Translations under genes and position numbers: made by a program | Part shown: piece by piece, positions 23,076-31,740 of the stretch | How the letters are laid out: the number at the start of each line of letters is the position of its first letter | Numbering within the stretch: the first letter of the stretch is position 1 | Notes under the pieces: generated by a model | What the model was told of the DNA's origin: nothing | Database searches by the model: none | The model's input: only the letters and a program-made list of their open reading frames with translations | Assembly (NCBI RefSeq): GCF_001714725.1 | Contig: NZ_CP016447.1 | Span: 930,001-994,000 of the forward strand | Reading direction: 5' to 3' | From: Acidovorax sp. RAC01 | GTDB lineage: Bacteria; Pseudomonadota; Gammaproteobacteria; Burkholderiales; Burkholderiaceae_C | Length of the DNA stretch: 64,000 nt

Positions 23076-24749
23076 TCAGTCGTCTGCGTAGATGTCGTTG
23101 TTCTTGGTTTCCTTGACGAACAGGAGACCGATCACGAACGTTGCACCCGCGATGACGATGGGGTACCAGAGGCCGTGGTACATGTTGCCGTTCTGGGCCA
23201 CCATCGCGAACGCAATGGTAGGCATCAGGCCACCGAACCAGCCGTTACCGATATGGTAGGGCAGCGACATCGATGTGTAGCGGATGCGGGTCGGGAACAT
23301 TTCCACCAGCATGGCGGCAATCGGGCCGTACACCATGGTCACGTAGATCACCAGGATCGTCAGGATCACGACGATCATGACCTTGTCGATCTTGGCGGGA
23401 TCAGCCTTGGTGGGGTAGCCAGCAGCCTTCAGGGCATCGGCCACTTCCTTCTTGAAGGCGGCAATGTTCTTGGTGCTTTCTTCGTCGAACTTGCTGTTCA
23501 CGACCTTGGCGGTGGGCGCAGCAATGACCTTGTCGCCGATCGTCACGGTCGATGGGCCGGCGGCAGTGGCCGTCACGTTCTCGTAGCTCACCGAGTTCTG
23601 GGCCAGGAAGCGCTTGGCGATGTCGCAGGACTTGGTGAAGTCGATTTCACGTGCCACGGGGTTGCCCTGGAACGAGCAGTCGCCAGCAGGTGCCGACACC
23701 ACGATCTTGTTCTTGGCCTGGGCAGCTGCCAGGTCAGGATTGGCGGCGTTCGTGAGCATGCTGAACAGCGGGAAGTACGTCACCACGGCCAGGGCCATGC
23801 CGGCCAGGATGATGGGCTTGCGGCCGATCTTGTCCGACAGCGTACCGAAGATCACGAAGAACGGCGTACCGATCAGCAGCGACATCGCCACCAGGATGTT
23901 GGCGGTGGCACCGTCCACACGCAGCACGCTGGTCAGGAAGAACAGCGCGTAGAACTGGCCCGAGTACCAGACCACAGCCTGACCAGCCACCAGGCCGAAC
24001 AGGGCCAGCAGCACGATCTTCATGTTCTTCCACTGGCCGAAGGCTTCGGTCAGCGGGGCCTTGGAGGTCTTGCCCTCGGCCTTCATCTTCTGGAAGGCAG
24101 GCGATTCGTTCATCGACAGGCGGATGTACACCGAGATGCCCAGCATCACGATCGACACGATGAACGGCACGCGCCAGCCCCAGTCGGCGAAGGCGGCTTC
24201 ACCGATGATGGTGCGGGTACCCAGAATCACCATCAGCGACAGGAACAGGCCCAGCGTTGCCGTGGTCTGGATCCAAGCCGTGTAGGCGCCGCGGGAGCCT
24301 TGCGGAGCGTGTTCGGCAACGTACGTGGCAGCACCGCCGTACTCACCGCCCAGGGCCAGGCCCTGCAGCATGCGCAGGATGATCAGGATGATGGGAGCCG
24401 CAACGCCGATGGTGGCGTAGTTGGGCAGGATACCGACGATGAAGGTCGACGCACCCATCAGCAAAATGGTCACCAGGAAGGTGTACTTGCGGCCGATCAT
24501 GTCACCCAGGCGGCCGAACACCAGCGCACCGAACGGACGCACGATAAAGCCCGCAGCGAAAGCCAGCAGCGCAAAGATGAAAGCAGCCTGCGGGTCCAGA
24601 CCCGAGAAGAACTGCTTGGCGATGATGGCCGCGAGCGAGCCGTACAGGTAAAAGTCGTACCACTCGAAGACGGTGCCGAGCGAAGACGCGAAGATGACCT
24701 TTCGCTCTTCGGCTGACATCGGCCGCGGTGCGGGATGGGTGTTTGCCAT
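23076..24749 (-). CDS. MFS transporter, metabolite:H+ symporter (MHS) type, with a large extra loop
   Basis: A 557-aa inner-membrane symporter of the MHS family (ProP/ShiA-like). Diagnostic segments are GTVFEWYDFYLYG at the start, RPFGALVFGRLGDMIGRKYT in loop 2-3, GLALGGEYGGAATYVAEHAP, and the C-terminal FPTRIRYTSMSLPYHIGNGW. Oddity: between about residues 335 and 445 there is a hydrophilic stretch rich in Ala, Lys and Asp, with two cysteines (DCSFQG, KSCDIAKR); normal MHS proteins are 430-450 aa and lack it. From topology it would lie outside the membrane between two helices of the second half. Substrate (organic acid or osmolyte) unknown. A clear terminator follows. Confidence 0.93.
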   Translation of the reverse strand: MANTHPAPRPMSAEERKVIFASSLGTVFEWYDFYLYGSLAAIIAKQFFSGLDPQAAFIFALLAFAAGFIVRPFGALVFGRLGDMIGRKYTFLVTILLMGASTFIVGILPNYATIGVAAPIILIILRMLQGLALGGEYGGAATYVAEHAPQGSRGAYTAWIQTTATLGLFLSLMVILGTRTIIGEAAFADWGWRVPFIVSIVMLGISVYIRLSMNESPAFQKMKAEGKTSKAPLTEAFGQWKNMKIVLLALFGLVAGQAVVWYSGQFYALFFLTSVLRVDGATANILVAMSLLIGTPFFVIFGTLSDKIGRKPIILAGMALAVVTYFPLFSMLTNAANPDLAAAQAKNKIVVSAPAGDCSFQGNPVAREIDFTKSCDIAKRFLAQNSVSYENVTATAAGPSTVTIGDKVIAAPTAKVVNSKFDEESTKNIAAFKKEVADALKAAGYPTKADPAKIDKVMIVVILTILVIYVTMVYGPIAAMLVEMFPTRIRYTSMSLPYHIGNGWFGGLMPTIAFAMVAQNGNMYHGLWYPIVIAGATFVIGLLFVKETKNNDIYADD

Positions 24750-25040
24750 GGGTGTGTCTCCTGTTGGTTATTCAGACCGCGTGACAGCGGACTGCACGCA
24801 TTCTTGGAGACGCCACTGACCACGCTCTGACGCCAAACCAACAGGAGCTTTCACCAAACTGACCGCTCTCTGACAACTTAGGGTGAAACCCGCACGCTTG
24901 CTTTCGACATGCGGGAGTTGGGCGGTTTCAGGCCTTCGGCGGGTCTGCACGGCTGACAGGTGTGCGCTGCATCGCGCAGCGATTTGTCAGCCCGAATCGG
25001 AAAAACCGTGCGTTCTGGCAACGCCGCACGGTGGGCCACA

Positions 25041-25694
25041 TCAGCCCCGCGGGGGCAGGCCCGAGCCGATCTGGCCTGCGGCCTCCCATTGGCCGCTTTC
25101 GAACCAGGGGTCGGCATCCAGGTAAGCGCGCAGCATCGGCAGGCCGTCCAGGCCCCAAAAGAGCTTTCCGTCCACCTCAAACGCGGGTACGCCAAACACC
25201 CCTGCGGCCTGGGCGGCCTCGGTGTTGGCACGCAAGAGGGCCTTGGGCGCGTCGCTCGCGGCATCCTGCCCCGGGCGGATCTGCTCGGCCAGTTCGGCAG
25301 CCAGGGCGCTCAGCCGCCCCGCGTCGAGCGCGTCGTGCCCGCCCTGCCACACATGGCGCAGCACGGCACCGGCCACAAAGCGGTTGATGTGGCCGTCATC
25401 GCTGCAAGCCAGCGACTGGCGCAGCAGAGGCAGCGGGTTGAACGGGTGGCGCGCCGGCATCTGCAGCGGCGTGCCCTCCGCATGGCCGAGCCACGTGACA
25501 TGGCGGTAGGTCCAGTCGCGCTTGGGCGCAATCCCGGCGGGCCCCGGGTTTCCATGCTGCTGCAGCAGCGCGCCCAGCAGCACGGGCTTGTAGGCCACGC
25601 TGTAGCTCAGGCCTTCGAGCACCTCGGGCAGGCGCTCGAACGCCAGCCAGGCGTAGGGCGACACAAAGTCGAGATAGAACGTGATGCGTTTCAT
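25041..25694 (-). CDS. DsbA-like / 2-hydroxychromene-2-carboxylate isomerase family protein
   Basis: A 217-aa cytoplasmic protein of the thioredoxin-fold GST-kappa/HCCA-isomerase group. It starts MKRITFYLDFVSPYAWLAFE, where the Ser of DFVSPY is the glutathione-proximal residue and no CxxC is present. The closing GVFGVPAFEVDGKLFWGLD is the cis-Pro segment typical of the family. HCCA isomerase acts in naphthalene breakdown, but most homologues are generic glutathione-dependent isomerases; nothing nearby suggests naphthalene use. The start is the ATG at 25694-25692, with AGGAGA upstream; the longer frame is unnecessary. Confidence 0.9.
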   Translation of the reverse strand: MKRITFYLDFVSPYAWLAFERLPEVLEGLSYSVAYKPVLLGALLQQHGNPGPAGIAPKRDWTYRHVTWLGHAEGTPLQMPARHPFNPLPLLRQSLACSDDGHINRFVAGAVLRHVWQGGHDALDAGRLSALAAELAEQIRPGQDAASDAPKALLRANTEAAQAAGVFGVPAFEVDGKLFWGLDGLPMLRAYLDADPWFESGQWEAAGQIGSGLPPRG

Positions 25695-25772
25695 GGCGGA
25701 GGTCTCCTGGGGAAATTCAGTCATCGGCATCCCTGGCACCGTGCCGGGCGGGCAGGTGCCCGAGAGGCCGCG

Positions 25773-26027
25773 TCAGGCCGACGGCGTGGCGATGCCCGCA
25801 CGCACCAGCAGCTGCCGCCAGATGCCGCGTCGCAGGTCGGCATCGGCGCGGGCCCAGATGCGGATTTCGTCCAGCGTGCGAAAGCAGCCCTCGCAGTGGC
25901 TGCGGTCGGGCGACATGCGGCATACCGAAATGCAGGGTGAGGGCACCGGCTCGACAGATTCTTGGTCAAAATAGCCTTCAGCGCTTGTCTCTATTGCCTT
26001 TTTAGCTAGTAAATCGATAGCATTCAT
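25773..26027 (-). CDS. DUF1289 small Cys-motif protein with repeat-derived N-terminus
   Basis: An 84-aa protein. Residues about 28-55 carry the DUF1289 signature SPCISVCRMSPDRSHCEGCF (four cysteines, probably a metal site) followed by RTLDEIRIWA. The first 20 or so residues (MNAIDLLAKKAIETSAEGYF) are encoded by a copy of repeat A, so the start codon and N-terminal tail appear to come from that element. ATG at 26027-26025 overlaps the stop of the YbaK-like gene as ATGA, suggesting coupling. A later start would leave out the repeat; no good alternative start is seen before the Cys motif. Confidence 0.85.
   Translation of the reverse strand: MNAIDLLAKKAIETSAEGYFDQESVEPVPSPCISVCRMSPDRSHCEGCFRTLDEIRIWARADADLRRGIWRQLLVRAGIATPSA
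25965..26022 (-). repeat. Repeat A, copy 4 (N-terminus of the DUF1289 gene)
   Basis: On the minus strand: GCTATCGATTTACTAGC, TAAAAAGGCAATAGAGAC, AAGCGCTGAAGGCTATTTTG. It aligns with the other copies along its full length and lies within the coding sequence from codon 3. Confidence 0.8.
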
Positions 26028-26530
26028 GGTGCAGGACCCTCCTGCACCACATCCACCACCGGCGCGCCGGTCAGCCGCTCCAGGTCGGACGGGTGCAGTG
26101 CAAACACGGCATGCGGGTGCCCCGCGGCGGCCCACACCACATCAAAGCGCAGCAGGTCGCGGTCGATCAGCGTGACGGGCGGTGTGGCGTGCGCCAGCGG
26201 GGCCACGCCGCCAATGGAAAACCCCGTGCGCTGCTTGACGAAGTCCGCATCTGCACGGCCCACCTTGCCCACGTGGGCCTCGACCTTTTTCTCATCCACA
26301 CGCCGGTCGCCCGAGGTGACCACCAGCACCGCGGCGTCGTCGCTCTTGCGTCGAAAGATGATGCTCTTGGCCACCTGCCCGACCAGGATGCCCAGTGCAT
26401 CGGCAGCCTGCTGCGCGGTGCGGGCTGCGTCGTCCAGCATGCGCGGCATATGGGTGTGGTTCTGCGCCTGCAGGGCTGCGGCCACGCGCTGTACGCCCTC
26501 GGGCAATGTCTTCAACTCCGCTCCGCACAT
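26024..26530 (-). CDS. YbaK/EbsC-family aminoacyl-tRNA deacylase
   Basis: A 168-aa protein of the YbaK/ProX fold, enzymes that hydrolyse misacylated tRNA (Cys- or Ala-tRNA(Pro)). Seen: AKSIIFRRKSDDAAVLVVTS with the conserved Lys near the active site, GDRRVDEKK, TGFSIGGVAPLAH (the GxxxGGxxP-type loop) and the closing HPSDLERLTGAPVVDV. It lacks any synthetase domain and is therefore a free-standing editing protein. The ATG at 26530-26528 has CAGGAG 8 bases upstream and is preferred to a start 48 codons earlier. It overlaps the DUF1289 gene by ATGA. Confidence 0.9.
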   Translation of the reverse strand: MCGAELKTLPEGVQRVAAALQAQNHTHMPRMLDDAARTAQQAADALGILVGQVAKSIIFRRKSDDAAVLVVTSGDRRVDEKKVEAHVGKVGRADADFVKQRTGFSIGGVAPLAHATPPVTLIDRDLLRFDVVWAAAGHPHAVFALHPSDLERLTGAPVVDVVQEGPAP

Positions 26531-26695
26531 TCGTTCGGCTCCTGATGGGGTGTCTGCTTGGGTAGGAATGCGATGGCCGCACCGGGGGCCCGCACACATC
26601 GGTGAGCGCGCATTGTCGTGCGGCGCGCGGGGGCATGTTGTCCGTGGGGGTGATCCACCGCAGTCCGCCCGCACGTTGACCCGTGCCCCGTGCGA

Positions 26696-27604
26696 TCAGG
26701 CCGTGCGGCGCGCCAGCAGCGCGTTGGCGGCACGAGAGTGGGGCCTCCGGCCGAGAAAGTCGCTGATGAACGCACCCGCATCGATAAGCCTGTCCAGGTC
26801 GATACCCGTCTCCACCCCCATGCCTTGCAGCATGTAGACCACATCTTCGGTAGCCAAGTTGCCCGTGGCGCCCTTCGCATACGGGCAGCCGCCCAGGCCC
26901 GCAATCGATGTCTGGAAGTTCCACACGCCCAGCTCCAGGGCAGCCAGCGTGTTGGCCAGCGCCTGGCCGTAGGTGTCGTGAAAGTGGCCCGACACCGCGT
27001 CGATGCCGAAGTGCTGCAGCGTGGCCTCCAGCGCGCGCTGCACCTTGCCCGGCGTGCCCACGCCAATGGTGTCGGCCACGTCCACGCGCTGCACGCCGAT
27101 GCCCTGGAGCAGGCCGGCGAGGTACGCCACGCGCTCAGGCGCAATGTCGCCCTCGTACGGGCAGCCCACGGTGCAGCTCATGGCACCACGCACGCGGATG
27201 CCGGCAGCCAGAGCAGCCTGCACCACAGGCGCAAAGCGCTCGATGCTCTCGGCAATGCTGCAGTTGATGTTGCGCTGGCTGAAGGCCTCGCTGGCCGAGC
27301 CGAACACCACGATTTCATCGGGCTGGTCGAGCACAGCGGCTTCAAAGCCCTTGAGGTTGGGCGTGAGCACCGAGTACGCCACGCCCGGCTGGCGCGAAAT
27401 GCCGCTCATCACCTCGTGGTTGTCGGCCATCTGCGGCACCCACTTGGGCGACACGTAGCTGGTGACCTCGATCTCCTGCAAGCCCGCAGCCTGCAGTCGG
27501 TGTACCAGCTCGATCTTGACGGCGGCGGGGACGGGGGTCTTTTCGTTCTGCAGGCCGTCGCGCGGGCCGACATCGATGAGTTGAACGCGGGAGGGAATGC
27601 TCAT
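26696..27604 (-). CDS. mvaB: Hydroxymethylglutaryl-CoA lyase
   Basis: The 302-aa TIM-barrel enzyme cleaves HMG-CoA to acetyl-CoA and acetoacetate, the last step of leucine breakdown. Visible are VGPRDGLQNEK (metal and substrate binding), MSCTVGCPYEGDI, SGHFHDTYGQALAN (metal-binding HxH) and the Cys-loop IAGLGGCPYAKGATGN. Length is normal. It stands alone on the minus strand, about 5.6 kb from the methylcrotonyl-CoA carboxylase cluster that feeds it. Confidence 0.96.
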   Translation of the reverse strand: MSIPSRVQLIDVGPRDGLQNEKTPVPAAVKIELVHRLQAAGLQEIEVTSYVSPKWVPQMADNHEVMSGISRQPGVAYSVLTPNLKGFEAAVLDQPDEIVVFGSASEAFSQRNINCSIAESIERFAPVVQAALAAGIRVRGAMSCTVGCPYEGDIAPERVAYLAGLLQGIGVQRVDVADTIGVGTPGKVQRALEATLQHFGIDAVSGHFHDTYGQALANTLAALELGVWNFQTSIAGLGGCPYAKGATGNLATEDVVYMLQGMGVETGIDLDRLIDAGAFISDFLGRRPHSRAANALLARRTA

Positions 27605-27712
27605 GGGGCTACCAGTTCAAGAGGACACAAAACACCAAGGATGCTCGATTGTCTGGCGTGTGCCCCGCCGGGGCCACCCCATTTCCTGCCAGTCCATTCG
27701 CCGGACGCGCCA

Positions 27713-28630
27713 TCAGGCTGCCCGGACATTCGCGCCTTCCACCTCGTCGCGCAGCAGCGCCACCATGGCCTGCGCCGCCAGCGACAGCGGCCGCCCGCGC
27801 AGCGTGATCAGGCCGATGGGCCGGTGCAGCACGGGCGCCTTCAGTGGCCGGGTGACCACTTCGGGCCGCTGCACCACCTGCGCGGCCAGCTCGGGCAGCG
27901 CGCTCACGCCCAGCCCTGCTGCCACCATGGCGGCGATGGTGGCCAGGTGCTCCACCTCGTAGCGGGGCGCAAAACGGATGCGGTGGGTCAGCAGGGCCTC
28001 CTGCGCGTACTGGCGCACGCTGGTGCCGGCGGGCATGGAGATGTGGGGCATCGCGGCCACATCGGCCCAGGCCACGGCGCTGCGCCCCCGGGCCAGCGGG
28101 TGCTGGCGGCCCATCAGCAGCACAAAGCGGTCAGACACCAGCGGGGTGTAGTCCAGATCGGCGTACGCCGGGTTGGCCGCCGTCAGGGCAAAGTCCACCC
28201 GGCCTGCGCGCACCATGTCAAACGCCGGGCCGGCCAGGCTGTCAAACAGCTCCAGCTGCACGCCCGGGTACTGGGCCGCAAAGCGGGCAAAGGCCCGCGG
28301 TACGGCGCCCGCTGCGAGCGATGGCAGCGCAGCCAGGGCAATGCGCCCCACCTGCAATTGCGCCACCTCCTGCACGCGGCGCACGGTTTCATCCATCTGG
28401 TGGCGCAAAAAGCGCGCCTGCTCGGCAAACACCTCGCCCGCCTGCGTGAGCTGCACCGTGCGCGTGGTGCGGTCAAACAGCCGTGCGCCCAGCATCTCCT
28501 CCAGCCGCGCCACGGTACCCGACACCGCCGACTGCGACAGGTGCATCTGCAGCGCAGTGCGCCGAAAGCTCAGCGTGTCTGCCAGTGACAGGAACACATC
28601 CACCTCGCGGGCAGACCAATTGATCTTCAT
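27713..28630 (-). CDS. LysR-family transcriptional regulator
   Basis: A 305-aa LysR regulator: N-terminal winged HTH (FLSLADTLSFRRTALQMHLS then QSAVSGTVARLEEMLGARLF), followed by a two-lobe effector domain of usual length. It is divergent from the dehydrogenase gene at 28731 with 100 bases between the starts, the classic LysR arrangement. It therefore most likely controls the 28731-31701 operon and responds to the beta-hydroxy or beta-keto acid handled there. That assignment rests on position only. Confidence 0.93.
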   Translation of the reverse strand: MKINWSAREVDVFLSLADTLSFRRTALQMHLSQSAVSGTVARLEEMLGARLFDRTTRTVQLTQAGEVFAEQARFLRHQMDETVRRVQEVAQLQVGRIALAALPSLAAGAVPRAFARFAAQYPGVQLELFDSLAGPAFDMVRAGRVDFALTAANPAYADLDYTPLVSDRFVLLMGRQHPLARGRSAVAWADVAAMPHISMPAGTSVRQYAQEALLTHRIRFAPRYEVEHLATIAAMVAAGLGVSALPELAAQVVQRPEVVTRPLKAPVLHRPIGLITLRGRPLSLAAQAMVALLRDEVEGANVRAA

Positions 28631-28730
28631 AGCCGATCAGTCTATCGAAAAAGACGTCTGGACCGCGCAATGACGGCTGCCTAGACTGGCCTCTGAAGCG
28701 AACGGATTCGCCCAACGACAAGGAGAAAGG

Positions 28731-29738
28731 ATGGACCCGATGGACAAGAGTTCGCCACGCAACGCCCGCACCGTGGTCGTCGGTGGCGGCACCATGGGCG
28801 CCGATGTGGCCGTGGTGCTGGCCCGGGGCGGCGCCCACGTCACGGTGGTCGACCCGCACGCCGACCGCCGCGCACTGCTGCTGCCCCACATCGCGCAAGA
28901 GCTGGCCGCCGCAGGCCAGGCCACCCACGCAGGCCCGGTGCAGGTGTGCGCCAGCCTGCAGGATGTGGACTGGAGCGGCGTGGTGCTGGTGGTGGAATGC
29001 ATCACCGAGCAACTGGCTGCCAAACAAAAGCTGTTTGCCGAGCTGGAAACCGTGGCGCCCCCAAACGCCGTGCTGGCCAGCAACAGCTCGGGCTTTCCCA
29101 TCAGTGCCATTGCCCAGGGGCTGACCACGGCGCAGCGCATGCTGGGGCTGCACTTTTTCATGCCCGCCCACCTGGTGCCGCTGGTGGAGGTGGTGCTGGG
29201 CGAGCGCAGCAACCCGGCCCTGGGCACCTGGCTGCACGCCTTCATGCGCGGCTGCGGCAGCGTGCCGGTGCTGGTCAGGAAGGACAAGCCCGGCTTTCTG
29301 GCCAACCGCATGCAGCACGCGCTCTCGCGCGAGGCCTTTGCGCTCATCGACGAAGGCATCGCCTCGCCGGAGGACGTGGACGCCGCCGTGCGCTTTGGCT
29401 TCGGCTTCCGCTTTCTGGCGGCCGGCCCTGTGCTGCAGCGCGACCACGCAGGCATTGAGGTGCACACCGCCGCAGCCGCCACCATGTACCCCACGCTGTC
29501 GAACACCGACATCCCCGCCCAGGCCCTGCGCGACAAGGTGGCCCAGGGCCAGCTCGGCATGAAGACGGGCAAGGGCTTTTTCGACTGGCCCGAAGACCGC
29601 AAGCAGGCCGAACGCGCGCGCTACGACACCCTGCTGCGCCAGGGCCTGGCCCTGCTTGCCAGCGAGTTGCCCACCATCGAGCCCCCCGCCGACACGTCAC
29701 CGACGGACACCCCAACGACCACTGGAGCCCGCGCATGA
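28731..29738 (+). CDS. 3-hydroxyacyl-CoA dehydrogenase-like NAD-dependent oxidoreductase (carnitine dehydrogenase type)
   Basis: A 335-aa protein with an N-terminal Rossmann domain (VVVGGGTMGADVAVVLARGG), the SNSSGFPISAIA segment, the catalytic-His segment LHFFMPAHLVPLVEVVLG, and a helical C-terminal domain (KDKPGFLANRMQHALSREAF, VRFGFGFRFLAAGP). This family includes 3-hydroxybutyryl-CoA, L-gulonate and L-carnitine dehydrogenases. Pairing with a DUF849 enzyme makes oxidation of a beta-hydroxy acid such as carnitine the likeliest role. AAGGAGAAAGG precedes the ATG at 28731. Its stop overlaps the next start by ATGA. Confidence 0.9.
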   Translation: MDPMDKSSPRNARTVVVGGGTMGADVAVVLARGGAHVTVVDPHADRRALLLPHIAQELAAAGQATHAGPVQVCASLQDVDWSGVVLVVECITEQLAAKQKLFAELETVAPPNAVLASNSSGFPISAIAQGLTTAQRMLGLHFFMPAHLVPLVEVVLGERSNPALGTWLHAFMRGCGSVPVLVRKDKPGFLANRMQHALSREAFALIDEGIASPEDVDAAVRFGFGFRFLAAGPVLQRDHAGIEVHTAAAATMYPTLSNTDIPAQALRDKVAQGQLGMKTGKGFFDWPEDRKQAERARYDTLLRQGLALLASELPTIEPPADTSPTDTPTTTGARA

Positions 29739-30592
29739 GTGCATCGCCCGCATCACCCACCATTGCCAGCCAGTGGGTTGACCCACTGATCGTGACCGTG
29801 GCGCCCAACGGCGCTTACAAGCAGCCTGCCGACCACCCCGCCGTGCCCATCGCGCCCGCCACGCTGGCTACCACGGCCAAGGCCTGCCTGGATGCGGGCG
29901 CTGCCATGCTGCACATGCACATCCGCGACGCGCAAGGCCGCCACAGCCTCGACGTGGAGGGCTACCGCGAGGCGCAGCGCGTGGTGCGCCAGGCCGTGGG
30001 CGACGCGATGGTCATCCAGATCACCAGCGAAGCCGCAGGCGTGTACCAGGCCCCCGCGCAGATCGCCATGGTGGAGGCCCTGCAACCCGAGGCCGTGTCC
30101 ATCGGACTGCGCGAAGTGGACAAGCCCGAGATCGGCGAAGCCGGACTGCAGCGCTTCTTCACTGGCCTGGCCAAGCACCGCACCATGGTGCAGGTCATCC
30201 TGTACGACATAGCCGACCTGCGCCGCTGGCAGGCACTGCGCGCCAGTGGCGTGGTGCCGGATGCGCCCTGGTTCCTGCTGTTTGTGCTCGGCCGCTACAG
30301 CGCGGGCCAGACCTCCAGCCCGCGCGACCTGCTGCCGTTTTTGAACGCCCACGATGGCCCCGAACCGTGGGCCGTGTGTGCCTTCGGTGCAGCCGAAAAC
30401 GCCTGCGTGGCCGCCGCCGCCGTGTTTGGCGGCCACGCCCGCGTGGGGTTTGAAAACAACCTGCTGTGCAAGGACGGCAGCGTGGCCCCCGACAACACCG
30501 CGCTGGTGCGCCAGGCCGTCGAAGCCGCCGCCGCGCTGGGCCGCCCGCTGGCCACCGCCGCCGACATCCGGCAGCGCTTTGGCGCAGCCTGA
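29735..30592 (+). CDS. Beta-keto acid cleavage enzyme (BKACE, DUF849)
   Basis: A 285-aa TIM-barrel Zn enzyme of the BKACE family, which exchanges the acyl part of a beta-keto acid with acetyl-CoA to give acetoacetate and a new CoA ester. Visible are LIVTVAPNGAYKQPADHPAV, the Zn-binding MLHMHIRDAQGRHSL, a conserved LREVDKPE segment and the C-terminal VGFENNLLCKDG, where the family has RVGxEDN. It is translationally coupled (ATGA) to the dehydrogenase, so it probably receives that enzyme's keto product. Known members include 3-keto-5-aminohexanoate cleavage enzyme and dehydrocarnitine cleavage enzyme; substrate not determinable here. Confidence 0.9.
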   Translation: MSASPASPTIASQWVDPLIVTVAPNGAYKQPADHPAVPIAPATLATTAKACLDAGAAMLHMHIRDAQGRHSLDVEGYREAQRVVRQAVGDAMVIQITSEAAGVYQAPAQIAMVEALQPEAVSIGLREVDKPEIGEAGLQRFFTGLAKHRTMVQVILYDIADLRRWQALRASGVVPDAPWFLLFVLGRYSAGQTSSPRDLLPFLNAHDGPEPWAVCAFGAAENACVAAAAVFGGHARVGFENNLLCKDGSVAPDNTALVRQAVEAAAALGRPLATAADIRQRFGAA

Positions 30593-30660
30593 GAACGCGC
30601 CTCACCCATTGAACCCAACCCGCAGCAGACGGGCTTCATCCATCCCCACCGGAGACAGAC

Positions 30661-31701
30661 ATGTACACTGCAAACGCTTTTTCAGCCGCCATTTCGACCA
30701 CCTTCACCCCCACCCGCCGCGCCGCGCTGCAAGCCGCCTTCGCCGTGCCCCTGGCCCTGGGCATAGCAGGCCATGCTGCTGCGCAAACAGCGGCCACCGC
30801 CTTCCCCAGCAAGACCATCCGCTTTGTGGTGCCCTACCCGCCCGGCGGCCCCACCGACCTGATGGCCCGCATGCTGCAGCCCGAGCTGCAAAGCCGTCTG
30901 GGTGTGACCGTGGTGGTGGACAACAAGGGCGGCGCTGGTGGCAACACTGGCAGCGCCGAGGTCGCCAAGCAGGCACCGGCCGACGGCCACACCCTGCTGC
31001 TGGCCGCCAGCGGCCCGATGGCGGTCAACCCGTCGCTGTACGCCAGCATGCCGTTCAACCCGATGTCGGACCTGGCACCGGTGATCCAGCTGTCGGCGTT
31101 CCCGCTGGTGCTCGAGGCCCACCCCTCGCTGGGCGTGAAAACGGTGGCTGAGCTGCTCGCCATGGCCAAGGCCGGCAAGCCGGTGCTGAGCTACGCGTCT
31201 GCCGGCAACGGCACACCGCAGCACCTGGCGGGCGAGCTGTTCAACACCACTGCGGGCGTGAAGATGGGACACATCCCCTACCGTGGAGCTGGCCCCGCGC
31301 TCAACGACCTGATCGGCGGGCAGGTGAACGTGATGTTTGACATCGTGGGCAGCTCCCTGCCCCACATCCAGGCGGGCAAACTCATCCCGCTGGCCGTCAC
31401 CTCCAGCGAACGCGCCAAGGTGTTGCCCAATGTGCCCACCATGGCCGAGGCCGGCATTGCGGGCTACCAGATCACCGGCTGGCACGGCATTGCAGTGCGC
31501 GCAGGCACCCCGCAAGCCACCATCGACAAGCTCAACGCCACGGTGAATGCGATCTTCAAAGAACCCGCCTTCCGCGCCAAATGGGAAGCCATTGGCACGC
31601 CCGTAGTCGGGGGCACGGCGGCAGACTTTGGGGCGCTCATCAAGGCCGACGCGCAGCGACTGGGCAAGCTGGTGCGCGATGCCGGCGTGACGGTGGATTG
31701 A
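30661..31701 (+). CDS. Bug/TctC-family periplasmic substrate-binding protein
   Basis: A 346-aa Bug-type receptor: a long leader with two Arg (TRRAALQAAFAVPLALGIAG) ending near AAAQT, then FPSKTIRFVVPYPPGGPTD, VVDNKGGAGGNTGSAEVAKQ and GHIPYRGAGPALNDLIGGQV, all diagnostic. It is the third gene of the LysR-linked operon, 68 bases after the BKACE gene. It is therefore the likely capture protein for the substrate degraded by the two enzymes. No TctA/TctB permease genes accompany it. Confidence 0.92.
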   Translation: MYTANAFSAAISTTFTPTRRAALQAAFAVPLALGIAGHAAAQTAATAFPSKTIRFVVPYPPGGPTDLMARMLQPELQSRLGVTVVVDNKGGAGGNTGSAEVAKQAPADGHTLLLAASGPMAVNPSLYASMPFNPMSDLAPVIQLSAFPLVLEAHPSLGVKTVAELLAMAKAGKPVLSYASAGNGTPQHLAGELFNTTAGVKMGHIPYRGAGPALNDLIGGQVNVMFDIVGSSLPHIQAGKLIPLAVTSSERAKVLPNVPTMAEAGIAGYQITGWHGIAVRAGTPQATIDKLNATVNAIFKEPAFRAKWEAIGTPVVGGTAADFGALIKADAQRLGKLVRDAGVTVD

Positions 31702-31740
31702 ACCCGGCGCCTGCCCTTTTTCGCATGGCAGTGCAGGGGG

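Noticed and set aside
23046..24716. Open frame of 556 codons opposite the MHS transporter
   Set aside because: His/Gly/Gln/Asp-rich shadow of a membrane-protein gene.
26690..28588. Open frame of 632 codons on the plus strand
   Set aside because: It mirrors HMG-CoA lyase and the LysR gene; composition is that of a complementary-strand shadow.
28631..28730. LysR operator between the divergent genes
   Set aside because: Short matches to a T-N11-A pattern can be drawn (for example GTCT...AGAC), but none is long or symmetric enough to report.
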